Shown piece after piece: positions 32,471 to 42,900 of a stretch of DNA of 64,000 nt (position 1 is the first letter of the stretch; each line of letters begins with the position of its first letter). The DNA comes from Ephemerocybe angulata (taxonomy: Eukaryota; Basidiomycota; Agaricomycetes; Agaricales; Psathyrellaceae): assembly GCA_013368325.1 (NCBI GenBank), contig JAACJK010000117.1, positions 186,001 to 250,000 on the forward strand, in the 5' to 3' direction. The notes under the pieces are model-generated. The model saw nothing but the letters and a program-made list of their open reading frames with translations, was not told where the DNA came from and made no database searches. Made by a program: the position numbers and the translations under genes.

Positions 32471-33901
32471 ATGGCCGCCAGAGACGTTTCAGCGCAGTCA
32501 GACTTGTCCAAGTTGAAGCACGAGGTTGATGGGTCATTCAAGCGCCAAGCATCCTCCTTCCGCGATGTTATCGAACCTGGAGGAAAGTTTGAGCCAGAAT
32601 CTGGTATGTACACTGTCCAAAGGACAATGGGAGGAGAAGCTTACAGTTCCGCTCAGATAGGTATCACCTCTACGTCGCATATATTTGCCGTTCGTTCTCT
32701 TCATTTTTGCTATGGACCTGAAAAGTTGACGTTGGCCATAGCATGGGCAACACGAGCACTCATTGTACGCAAGCTCAAGGGACTAGAGGACATCATCCGT
32801 ATGTGCCTACTCCTAAGTCAAGTATGGATGTGCACTGTCTTTACTTACTGGTGATCTGTGCAGCTGTCACCACCACGTCGCCCAGAATGGGGGCGGAAGG
32901 TTGGCCATTCGCATCGGTGGACCCCTTTCCCGGCGCGGAAGATGATCCTCTCTATGGCTCGAAGCACATTAAGGACCTGTATCTCAAAGCTGATCCAGAA
33001 TATTCAGGAAGGTATACATTGTCCCATGTGTTCTCCTTATACTCGGGTATGACTGAGGTTGGATTAGATTCACAGTGCCGGTTCTCTGGGATAAGAAGAA
33101 CGAAACGATTGTCAACAACGAGAGTTCTGAGATCATTCGCATCTTCAATTCTGCGTTCAATCACCTTCTTCCGGCGGAAAAGGCTGCTGTAGATTTGTAT
33201 CCAGAAGAGTTGCGCGGCGAGATCGATGCGGTTAATGACTGGATTTACTCCAGCATAAATAGTACGTTCCTCACTTGGAAACCATGTCGTCGCCCACATC
33301 TCACAAGGCTGCATGATCATCGCCTCCAGACGGCGTCTACAGAGCAGGGTTTTCGACTAAGCAAGAGGGCTACGATAAGGCCGTTCGCGAAGTATTTGAA
33401 GGTCTGGACAGGGTTGAGAAACTATTGGATGGCAAGGACTATCTCGTGGGCGGCCGCCTTACGGAGGCAGATGTGCGTCTCTGGGTGACCGTTGTGAGTA
33501 TACATCCACCCGTTTATTTGTGCGTTAGTCTTCTGACCATCTGTGCAATTCAGATCCGCTTCGACGTTGCATACCACGGGCATTTCAAATGCAACTTCCG
33601 AACCATTCGGGATGGATATCCCGCCATCGACCTGTACGTCGCCGTTTCGAACTCGTTTTTGGAAGTTCAGCATTAATCCGGGCGCGTCCAGTTGGGCGCG
33701 CAAGCTGTACTGGAATGTCGATGCCTTCAAATCGTCGACGAAGTTCGACCATATCAAGACGGGGTACTATTCCCAGGTGACGGTGAGTATTCAAGCCAGA
33801 GTGGGAAGACTTGCAACATGTCCAACTAACGCGGTAATACGAAGATTAATCCTACGAAGATAATTCCCGCTGGGCCAATTCCTGATATCAGGCCTCTTTG
33901 A
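32471..33901 (+). CDS. Xi-class glutathione transferase (glutathionyl-hydroquinone reductase, Ecm4-like)
   Basis: Reduces glutathionyl-quinone adducts using glutathione; common in lignin-degrading fungi. The start at 32471 reads MAARDVSAQSDLSKLKHEVD. Splicing assembles RYHLYVAYICPWATRALIVR; the Cys before Pro-Trp-Ala is the catalytic cysteine of the class, and the codon for Pro is split by an intron. Then come LKGLEDIIPV, GAEGWPFASVDPFPGAEDD, YLKADPEYSGRFTVPVLWDK, the glutathione-binding ETIVNNESSEIIRIFNSAF, and the C-terminal helical domain (LVGGRLTEADVRLWVTVIRFD; VAYHGHFKCN). The tail ends PIPDIRPL at 33901. Seven or so short introns all keep frame. Length near 330 residues is typical. Class assignment is firm; preferred substrate is inference. 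Confidence 0.9.
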
Positions 33902-34133
33902 GTTTGGAAGCACCGTATTCGCTACCTCCTGGTATACTTCGCTATTCTGTTGAAGTAGCTGACTAGTGACAGATTCAATAAGTAACAGTGGCTGCATACA
34001 CATAGACCAAGGCGGCGCCAACCGCTGGGAATCATTAACGGAGGTTCATTTTCCGAGTCTGACGGGAGACTCGGACTCCTGACTATGTCTACGTTCTGGG
34101 CCATTCAGTCACTCGTGGCAAGGCCGATTTGGA

Positions 34134-34140
34134 TATAAAG
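34134..34140 (+). promoter_or_regulatory. TATA box upstream of membrane protein C1
   Basis: TATAAAG lies 137 bases before the ATG at 34277. It supports that ATG as the first start, and therefore the lack of an N-terminal signal peptide. Confidence 0.45.
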
Positions 34141-34276
34141 ATCTGTGCGCGATTACTTGGTGCGATACTGCCCTATTGGGCTTGGGCAGTCAGCAGGATC
34201 GCCACCCCCTAGGCACCGGTATCTTGATCTTTTAAGGTCTTCTTTTCTCTGCTCGCATCCTCTCGCTCACCTCACC

Positions 34277-35294
34277 ATGGTAATAGCTAATTGCACCAGC
34301 GCAGATTGGAATTGGGTGAGCACCTTCTCCCGCTCAGCACAGCGCCATAGTACCTTTCTGACCTATGCACATGCGACGTCAAGACATCCAATTCAAAGGG
34401 TCAAAGTCCTTGCACGCTAGCATCAGCCTTAGGAAAAGTCTGCAATGATGGTATGTTGTGCTTGCCTCGGAGCCCTCGTAAGAAAGGCACCTACTGTGGT
34501 ACTGACCTACTTGCCTTCTTAGCCGGTTTTGATGTCCCACCTATAGGGCTGAATGGATACTATCTCACACCACTGAAAGGCTATGATAATCCTTGTGTCT
34601 GCAGCTCTGTGTTCTACTCCTTGTTGTGTGCCTGTGCGAAATGTCAGGGCGGACAATACCTCCGGTCAGCTCTCATCTGCCTCCAACATTATTCACCCTA
34701 AAAAGACTTTTGGCTTAGTTGGAGTTACTACTCTACAAATTGCAGCACTAATTACCTTGCGACGTAAGTCTCCGTATGACTTTGCACATCCAATCTGGCA
34801 CCGACTCGACTTTCGAATTCCTAGCTTCCCTCGAGCCTTGCCACAAGGATTCCCCGTACCTCTTTGGGCATATCAGAATGTTTCAGTGAGCTTTGGATTT
34901 AGGCTGGCCAGCAGATACATCGGCTGAAGTCTTCGATCTTGACTTGCAGGTGCTCGATATGTGGTATCTCGCACTGGGGCCCCAAGATGTCAACACGAAC
35001 GCAGAGGTTACCCCAGTTGCCGTCGCAGGAAACTCCACTACCCTCAATCCACCCCAGAATGGCACAGGCGGCGTCTCAGCTGAAAGCAGCGTCAAGAAAG
35101 GCGATACTGGCGCCATTGTTGGTGGAGCGGTCGGGGGTATCCTTGGTCTTGCATTGATTGGGGCTTCCGTATACGTGTTTCTCTCCCTACGCCACCGCAA
35201 GCGACACGAGGCCGCTCCCGAGGGCTACGATGGGAAGCAGGCGGCAGGACCCCAGATTCCGGGAAAAGGGCAATCCCAGGGTGCAGTGCTTTGA
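34277..35294 (+). CDS. One-pass membrane protein with cysteine-rich N-terminal domain (tandem copy C1)
   Basis: About 220 residues in six exons. The short first exon encodes MVIANCTSADWNW. Later exons give SKGQSPCTLASALGKVCND, NPCVCSSVFYSLLCACAKCQ, STNCSTNYLAT and FPRALPQGFPVPLWAYQNV. A Ser/Thr/Asn linker follows, then one transmembrane helix preceded by a glycine zipper (GAIVGGAVGGILGLALIGAS) and a basic cytosolic tail beginning RHRKRHE. This architecture is common in Agaricomycetes; no function is established to my knowledge. No cleavable signal peptide is visible, so membrane insertion with the N-terminus outside would depend on the single helix. It is the left member of a tandem pair. Confidence 0.8.
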
Positions 35295-35529
35295 GTATAC
35301 GGACATTGATTACGCGGTCTATACGATACAACTTGGAGTATACGAAATAGCAGGGGTAAACTTGGGTAATGAGTTGTGGTCGGTGTGCTAGAAGTTGTCG
35401 ATACACGAGTTGGCAGTTGAACACCGCAATCAATCTTAGACAGACAACTGGGTCTGGACACTGATATACATAGTTATCCGTTGCGAACCGAATTCTCTTC
35501 CGCCGTCGACACCTTCTTCTCTCTCCGCC

Positions 35530-36556
35530 ATGTCGTCCATCCTGATAGCCAACTGCTCCACAGCGCAGTGGGTGCGCCCTTTCCCTTGTCTGGCGGCATA
35601 GGGCCGAACTGACCGTCAATTTATTCCCATAAATTATAGACATTCAACTCAAAGAATCAGAGTCCTTGCACATTAGTCTCGGCTTTGGGGGGGCTCTGTT
35701 ATCCGGATGGTATGTCCCGTTTACCTGGGGACGCTTTCAAGAAGGGCTTCTTAGGTTGACCTGCTCGTATCGAGTCTAGGCTATAGTGTGACACCTCTTC
35801 CGGACCCAACCTCCAGATATCTTGGGCCACTAAAAGGATACGAAAACCCTTGTATCTGCAGCTCTGTGTATTACTCTTTGATAAGTGCCTGTGCGATATG
35901 CCAGGGTGACAGACCGTACATGAGGTTAGCTCACACATTCCCCTCCACTATTTATTGATCTGATGCATAACTTTGAACTAGCTGGAGTCTCTGGTCGGCG
36001 AATTGCAGCACTACCTATATCACAACGTATGGCGCTATACCAGCAGGTTATCCGAAATCCTTTCTGACAAATAAGTTTCAGCTTCCCTAAAGACTTGCCG
36101 CAAGGATTCCCGGTTCCTCATTGGGCGTATCAGAATGTGCTGGTGAGCTTCGGTCATTTGGAAAGTAGGTGAACGTGACTAAGATTCTTTGTGAACCTCT
36201 AGGTTTATGACACTTGGTCGCAAACAGTGGCACAAGGCGACACGGGACCAGAGGTGTCTGCTGCCCCACTTCCGCCCCCACCCGCTAATAATACTAGCAC
36301 CCCCACAATAAGCTCGACAACTCCCACTACATCGCAGAGTATTTCGTCGACTGGACATAATCTGGGGAAAGTCGATACAGCTGCCCTTGTTGGCGGCGCG
36401 GTCGGGGGCATCCTCGGTCTCGCATTGATTGGCGCCTCCCTTTACGCCTTCCTCTCCATTCACCGCCGCAAGCAATCTGCAACTCTTTCCATTCAGTCTC
36501 AGGTACATTCTCCCGAAATAGTGCATAGACTCGATGGTATTCCGGGAAAGGGGTGA
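35530..36556 (+). CDS. One-pass membrane protein with cysteine-rich N-terminal domain (tandem copy C2)
   Basis: Tandem paralogue of the preceding gene with the same exon pattern; 235 bases separate them. The start at 35530 reads MSSILIANCSTAQW. Exons supply NSKNQSPCTLVSALGGLCY, NPCICSSVYYSLISACAICQ, SANCSTTYITT and FPKDLPQGFPVPHWAYQNV. A longer Ser/Thr/Pro linker precedes the transmembrane helix GALVGGAVGGILGLALIGAS-type (identical in most positions to C1) and RRKQSATLS. The near-identity of the helix and of intron positions implies recent duplication, while the linkers have diverged in length and sequence. No signal peptide. Function unknown; cell-surface location is inference. Confidence 0.8.
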
Positions 36557-37291
36557 CATTGAGGAGGAGAGCGTTGATTCACGAATATCGATCACGCAGT
36601 CCATATGCATGCATTCTATACAATACGAGACACGACGAACGGAAGGTGATCTTTTATCTTACAATGTTTTACAGGTGATTATCTAGTACGCGCATGGTAC
36701 CCTATGCCTATATATGTAGTAGCTTCGCCCGCATGCGTTAGATTCAGCCTCCAAGGCACCGATTTCAGCGAATCAATGGAGACACCTGACTTGAGTACAC
36801 CGTTGTGCCCTACTTCTGGATTGACCGATTTAAACATATGCGGTGACCGGGCTGACTTTTGAATACCGTGTTTTGACGTGCAACAGAATTGTCTCTGAAT
36901 TTAGCCCATGTGAACTGAGCAATGGGGCCGCTGTTATCCTTCCTATCCTCTCATGGTGTTTGCCCAGATACCGCTGAGATGTGGGTGCGTGTCTTTTCTC
37001 TCACTTAGAATGCCCAGTCCCAAGGATCTGCAACCTCGATGGCGCAGAATAGTACTTCATTCAATTTAAGCGCCCATCGGCCGCCTGCGGACCTGGCGTC
37101 CGGTGATCGCCGAGCGTGCAATCCTCCACTTTCCAAAGTTTCCACCACCCTAACCTGTCAAAATCTACTACCCGTCGATACCAGCCAGCGCCTCTATAGC
37201 CCGGCTACCCTGGGGCCGCTTTCTTCCGTCGCGAACACGAACGAACCTTAAGGCTCATTGCCAACATTGGACCAAGGACAACTTCCAACCA
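36557..37291. other. Convergent intergenic region
   Basis: About 735 bases between the stop codons of C2 and THG1. A 70-codon plus-strand frame (37039-37251) has no recognisable content. No other structure seen. Confidence 0.5.
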
Positions 37292-38468
37292 TTAGTCGCC
37301 CAATAAGGTAGGGCGCTCGTTCCAAAAATCGTCCTTGATGATATCGCAGTGCAAAAGGACAACGCGTGTGGCCGGCTTCACCTTTTTCAATGCCTTTTTG
37401 TTCTTCTTCTCTTTCGGTTGGGCAGGCTCAGTAAGGACGTCGGAGGAAGGCGCTGTGTCGGCCGATACCGTCGTAGTCTCTGTCGTTGGTCCTTCAGGAG
37501 CCTGCGTAGGATGAAAGCCACGGGGCGTCAATATGGTATCGGAGCAAGCATGACGCCCACGAACCTGTCTCTCAGACCGAGCTTCCGATTGAGCTTCAGG
37601 GACCTCCTGCTCCTCTTCGCGCACCAAGATGCTTCCTTTGCGATACCGTGCGTCCAGCTGGTTATAGTTGATCTTGAATCTCGAATACAAGATTTCATGT
37701 TTATCCTTGGAAAACGTTCCCTATAAGGTCGCAAGTCAGTCGAACATCCTTTCTCACATCGGGGAGTTAAGACACACACGGAGAGAAGCATGGGCTTCCG
37801 TCGTTGTCTGCCCGCCCTGCTGCACCAAAGCCCAGAAAGTCGTGTTATAGAGGTTGTTGATGTGGGTGTCAGCCTGTCTCCAAGCAAAGTAATCTCGGAT
37901 GTGCTTTTCTGCTGGGTAGGGTACGATACGTCCGTCGAAGGATGGGGGGTATTGGAGCGGCTTATTGGGGAAGTATTTTGGCCAGTAGAGGACGTAGCAG
38001 GAGGTGAACAGGGAGGTGAGTGTCGTGACGATCTTGGATTCCCGGCGGTTGTACAGGCTTGTCGAGCGCTTGAGCAAGAAGCTATGTATACATGACTCGT
38101 TCGTCGGACGTCCTCTGAATGTAGAATTAGATGTCGACGCACCTGTACTCATCCGATTCCCCGAACGCCAGAACGATATCGGGGTATTCTTCCATAACAC
38201 TCCGCGCTGCGTGATCCATCAACTCTAGTGCCCGAACATCGTTGGGCTTTTCAAATCCATGGACATCGGTGAATCTAGTATTCACATCGGGTCGAGGTAT
38301 AGCAGCAAGCAAGTTCAAAAAGCTAAGCCCGAGGAGAGGGAGAGAGGGAAGCTATCCCACCGACCGGTGAAAGGAATGGCCGTCCAGGCGGAACAACATG
38401 AAGGTATCGGGGAGGATTGGATCGGGGAGCTCAAAGTTCTTCACATAGCTGTATTTCGAGTTCGCCAT
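37292..38468 (-). CDS. THG1: tRNA(His) guanylyltransferase Thg1
   Basis: Adds the essential G(-1) to the 5' end of tRNA-His by 3'-5' polymerisation. The start at 38468 reads MANSKYSYVKNFELPDPILP, then FMLFRLDGHSFHRF, with the metal-binding RLDG motif, and FTDVHGFEKPNDVRALELMD. The second catalytic carboxylate region is VLAFGESDEYRC/SF, joined across an intron to LLKRSTSLYNRRESKI. The segment AWRQADTHINNLYNTTFWAL is the family motif before the palm's end, followed by GTFSKDKHEILYSRFKINYN. The C-terminal extension rich in Glu/Pro/Lys (37300-37560) is longer than in yeast and looks disordered. Three introns. All catalytic motifs are intact. Confidence 0.95.
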
Positions 38469-38945
38469 CGTGAATGTTGAGCAGGTTTTTCGTTGCCGTC
38501 GTTGCTACTGGGTATGGGCAGATGTAATGGTGATGGTTGAGGTTCAAGGCAGAAGGCACCCTAAGGCACCATTTGCCGCCGGAGCAGTCCGTGCCGAAGG
38601 GTCCGCGTCCCATTATGAATATCATGATTATCGACCGCCCTTGCAACCCGACATAATCGTATGCTTGTCGTTTCTCTGGTCGTCTTATTTTCCTGGTCGA
38701 GAGCCGTTCGACGCGCTTCCTCTCTTTCCCCGCATTTCGCGCAGTGCTCGACCCTCTCGAAGCTCATCCCCACCTCGATACTCCAGCTCAACGCACCTTC
38801 ATTCCAAGTCAAAATTGCACCCGCAGAGACGGCCGTTACGCGCCTCCGATCCCCCTCAACACACTCATGCACACATCATCATTCGCATTCAAGTCGGGCC
38901 TTGCACTACATCTACGACGAGTACAGCAGCCCAAGTACCCGCCTT
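38469..38945. other. Region upstream of THG1, no confident gene
   Basis: Overlapping frames on the plus strand (38470-39194) read through but show no consistent domain or codon pattern. Probably the THG1 promoter and the 3' end of the next minus-strand gene. Confidence 0.45.
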
Positions 38946-39555
38946 CACTCAGCTAAACATCCGACTTCAAGCCAGGAAACCAACCCGTCATGGTCGGCTC
39001 GCTCCAAGTCGCGTCTAGTTCGCGATCTCGGCCTGCAACATCGAAAGGTCAGTCAGAGCGGCGGTTTAAGCGCGGTAGGGTGTACTCACTGTCGTAAGTG
39101 CAGAGACTGCGTCTCACAATCGTTGCAACTCGTATTTCAGCCCCTCGATTTTGAATGCCAGCGAGTCTCACTGCCGACGGCCGCCTGCATGTAATTAGAA
39201 CGACTGGAACGAGGAAATAGGTGAGTAACGTGCCCCAGAATCGTGCCAGTGTACTTACCAGTCCATCTTCGACCCCAGAAAGCTAGAAAAGCGAACGCAA
39301 GGTCAGTCTCGATGGATGGATCATCACGGTTCGCACACCAACTTTCTATAGCCGTAACAGCGGCCCCGGCCGGCACCAACACGGCCAACGCAGCACCGAG
39401 AGCTCGAGGGACAGGCGCCGGCTTTGAGGGGCCTTGGGGATTGGAATCCGGATGATGCTAGTTGGAGGGTGGTGATGAGTTCGGTGCGTGTTTTATAGGA
39501 CATATTTGCGACGTACTGACAATCCTAGGGGCCTGGCAAACTCTCCACGAGTCAT
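38946..39555 (-). CDS. Probable small multi-exon gene, hydrophobic N-terminal half (unknown)
   Basis: Not visible as one reading frame; proposed from splice signals. An ATG at 39555 starts MTRGEFARPLGLS, then a 59-nt intron with GTACGT and CAACTAG borders. The next exon reads HHPDSNPQGPSKPAPVPRAL and a hydrophobic stretch GAALAVLVPAGAAVTAIES. A second donor (GTAAGT, near 39258) follows an exon with LAFAFLAFWGRRWT; one in-frame join gives DSLAFKIEGLKYELQRL, a coiled-coil-like segment, and a last exon ending EVGCLAE at 38946. An alternative set of joins (extra intron after AIES) gives a different tail ending at 38954. About 140 residues either way. Function unknown, possibly a small organelle membrane protein. 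A TATAAAA inside the proposed first intron is an argument against. Confidence 0.35.
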
Positions 39556-39931
39556 CAAACTCAAAATAGCAAGGTCATCTCATCCCACACGCCTGTATCC
39601 CTTTCCCTGTCGGTAAACCTCCCCAGATTCGCAGCCACCTCCACCACTATACCAGCGCGAAAAGACTACTTCGTTGTTCTCATCTCCCGAGTGCGACGGG
39701 GGTGGGGAAATCCACCAACACCACCCAGCCGAGGGACTGCTGTCACACAGCACCCTCCACCTCGACTTGTTGCCCTCAGCTCCCTTATTGCATGAGAGGT
39801 AGATCCAACCCCCACGGACACCTCGTCGAAAGAAGAATATACGACAGCACACGACCACAGAACGAGTTCTAAAAATGGCATTTCAACCGAGCCCAATGTT
39901 AATAAGACGTTAATCCAAACGCTTCCAAATG
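39556..39931. other. Intergenic, no gene seen
   Basis: The 3' region of disordered protein B. A 92-codon Gly/Trp-rich minus frame at 39580-39858 looks like chance coding of a pyrimidine-skewed stretch. Confidence 0.5.
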
Positions 39932-42900
39932 CTAATAGTAGTAATCCTGCTCGCTGGCCGAAGTCTCCTCGCTGACCTCGGACCACCCATCATGATCCAT
40001 ACCACCATCGTAGCAGCTTTCGACCATCTCTTCGTACCCATATCCACCGTATTCCCCGCCTTCGAAAAGTGAAGATACCTCTTCGTACCCATACCCACCA
40101 TATTCCCCGCCTTCGAAAAGTGAAGCTACCTCGTCGTCGCCTCCCCATGTCTCGACCTCACCCGGATTCAACGTGCTTCGGCGATGCCTCGCAGCTCTAC
40201 CACCAAGAGAATGGAACAGGCTCTTCACTGCACCCCATACTTGCGGGCCGAACGCAATACTTGCCCCACTAGGCTGGTGCCCGACCTCTCCATCCCACAC
40301 CGGATGCCGCCACTGCTCATACGTTTTCCCGGCTTCAAGTGGAATGGAGGAGAAAGGATCAGGACTCCAAGGGAAACTTGTGAAAGTGGGGGAGTACACC
40401 TCCTCGTAGGACGGGCCGTAGCTACGATGGGCCAGATCTCTTTCGCGCACTGTCGCGTACCCGCGGAGGTCGCTATCTCCGGCCACATGGTACGCCCGTC
40501 GTTTTCGTTTCGAGTCCCCTGAAGGCTAAGAAAGGTCTTCATCAGTACCTAGAACCATGCAGAAAACAAAGGAGGGCTTACACCGATGGCATATTCATTG
40601 GAAGCAAAATCATCGTCGTCTTCCCTACACCGCTTTCCAGGGCTGAACCCGACGGCGATTATACTTTGCGCAGGAGCCGGGAAAAGCTTCTCTAGGACAA
40701 ATCGTCGATTTCTCGCCATCTCCCTTTCCGTGAGCCCAGACATCTCTCTCGTCGCGATGTATCCGACGCGCTTCACTTCTCTCTCCATCGCCGTCTCCTG
40801 GCTTGCCACGGCGAGCCACCATCCTGTCAACTTTGCCTGTGGGATCTCGTCCGGCGGCAGCATTGGGCCCGGCCTCTCGGCTCGTGGCTTCGCTGGTGGT
40901 GGGACGAAGGCTGGACGAGGCAATGCCACGGGCGCGGAGGAAACTGGTGACGATGCATCTAAGGCTGTCAGGACATCCCAGAAGGCATTCGCGTGCTGGA
41001 CGGGCGACGGTGCTGGGACGAATGGAGTAGCTTGGGGTGGTTGTCCCCACATGTTGGTGAGCACGGTTTGGAATGCTGTTGGTGCGGACTGTTCCATTGG
41101 CCCGCCGAAGTCACTTGCGAACGGTGCTGCTGGCGCTGGGTGACTCGTTCCAGAAGAGGGAGAGGACCAGAGGGAAGGGGTTGAACCCAGTGGAGGGGCG
41201 CTTGCGAGGGAAGGTGTTGAACCGAGAGGAGGCGCATTTGAGAGGTTATCACTTTCTGTCCCTGTCCATTCCATTGAGGACAGGAGGGAAGGTGTTGAGC
41301 CCAGAGGGGGAGCGTTTGCGAGGGAAGGCGCCGTGGCAACAGGGGGCGCATTTGAAAGGGATGGCTTCGCGGTCAGTGGAGGAGCGTTTTCGAGGGATTG
41401 CTTGGGTTCTAGAGGGCTAGCACTTTCAGGGGGTGCGGAGGCGAGGGGGACGGTGTCTTCAACAATTGATGAGGGGGAGGCGGCAGGACTAGAGCTCGTG
41501 GGGGCTGACGTAGAGGCGGCAGCGGAAGTTTCCCCGAGGGGTGGTGGTAAACCAGGGGGCGAAGCGTTTGAGAGGGACGGTTTAGGTGCAGGAGGAGGAA
41601 TAGGAGGCGGTGTCGATGCAAGCGGCTGAGCGTTCGCAAGGGACGGGGTACTCACACCTGCATTCGGAGTCTTGTCCTCAGCATTCTCCAAACCATCTCG
41701 TGGGCTTCCGCTTGTTTCGGTGGAGGGTTCCTCGGAGGACGTCTCTTTTTCCTTGCCTTTGCCCTTCGGTGGGACAGAGATGGGCTCCGGAGTAGCCTTG
41801 GTCTTCGGGGTAGACTTGGTCTTCGGGGTAGCCTTGGTCTTCGGGGTAGCCTTGGTCTTGGGGCTGTCGAAGGCCGAGATAGGCCCCTCAGCAGGCTTGC
41901 TGCTTGCGCTGGAGTCAATGGAGGCTTCCTTGCCCTTGAGAAAGTTCCCAGAGACGGTGATGGTGGCCCTGGCAGTTTCTTCGCTCGCGCTGGGAGAATC
42001 AGTGGCATCGTTGGCCTTCGGGATGATTCCGAAAACCGAAACGGGCGCCTTAGTGGGGTCTTTGCTCGTGGTGGGTGTAGCACTATCCTTAGGGGAGTTG
42101 CCAAAGACCGAGGTGGTCTCCTTGGGGGTGTCGTCGCTTTTGTTCGGGATATCAGAGGTGTCTTTGGGTTTCGGGAGGACACCGAAGACCGAGATGGGGG
42201 TCTTAGAAGTCTCCTCGCTCGTGCTGGCGCCATTGGAGAAGCTACTGAAGACCGTGATAGGCGTCTTGACAGTTTTTTGGCTTGTGCTAGCGGCTTCATC
42301 GCCCTTGGAAAGGCTGCCGAAGGCCGAGACGGGTTTGTTGTCGACGCTGCTCTTGGGGAAGGTACCAAAGACCGTGATGGGCTTCCCAGCTGCATCGTCG
42401 TTCACACTGGAGCTCGCATTGAAGACACCGTGACCGAAAGTGGAAACTTGAAGGTTATCGAAAACCGTAATGGGTTTCTTAGGAGTGTCGTCGTTCGTGC
42501 TGGAGGCAGCAACTTTGGAGGGGTTGTGAAAGGGTGGGGTTGGCTCTTTGGCGGGGTCGTCGCTCGTGCTGGTGGCATCTTCGCCTTTGGGAGGGACACT
42601 AAAAGCCGAGAGCGTCTGCTTATCTTCGTCGTTCAGTGAGTGGGAGCTTTCGGCGGTGGGCAAGGACGCCGCTCCGCGGATGGAGAGTTCAGGAACCTTG
42701 GAACCCGGCGTCAAAGGCATCTCGGGCACTGGGCGACTGCGAAAGTTGGTCACCGGAAGAGAGATGGGATTGGCTGATTGAGGTGCCATGTAGAGGTCGT
42801 ACCCAAGGTCATGGTCAACAGGGTCCTAAACATGGTCTGTCAATTCCTGTCTCCTACTGCACTAACCAGAGAAGAACTTACCTGTGTGCTGGTTTTCCCA

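Noticed and set aside
38470..39194. Plus-strand frames of 177-182 codons upstream of THG1
   Set aside because: Low-complexity Ser/His/Arg content, overlapping frames, no conserved motif; it overlaps the promoter of THG1 and a better spliced minus-strand model.
41652..42433. Long plus and minus frames of about 250 codons inside protein B
   Set aside because: They are out-of-frame readings of the repeated sequence; repeats keep all frames open.
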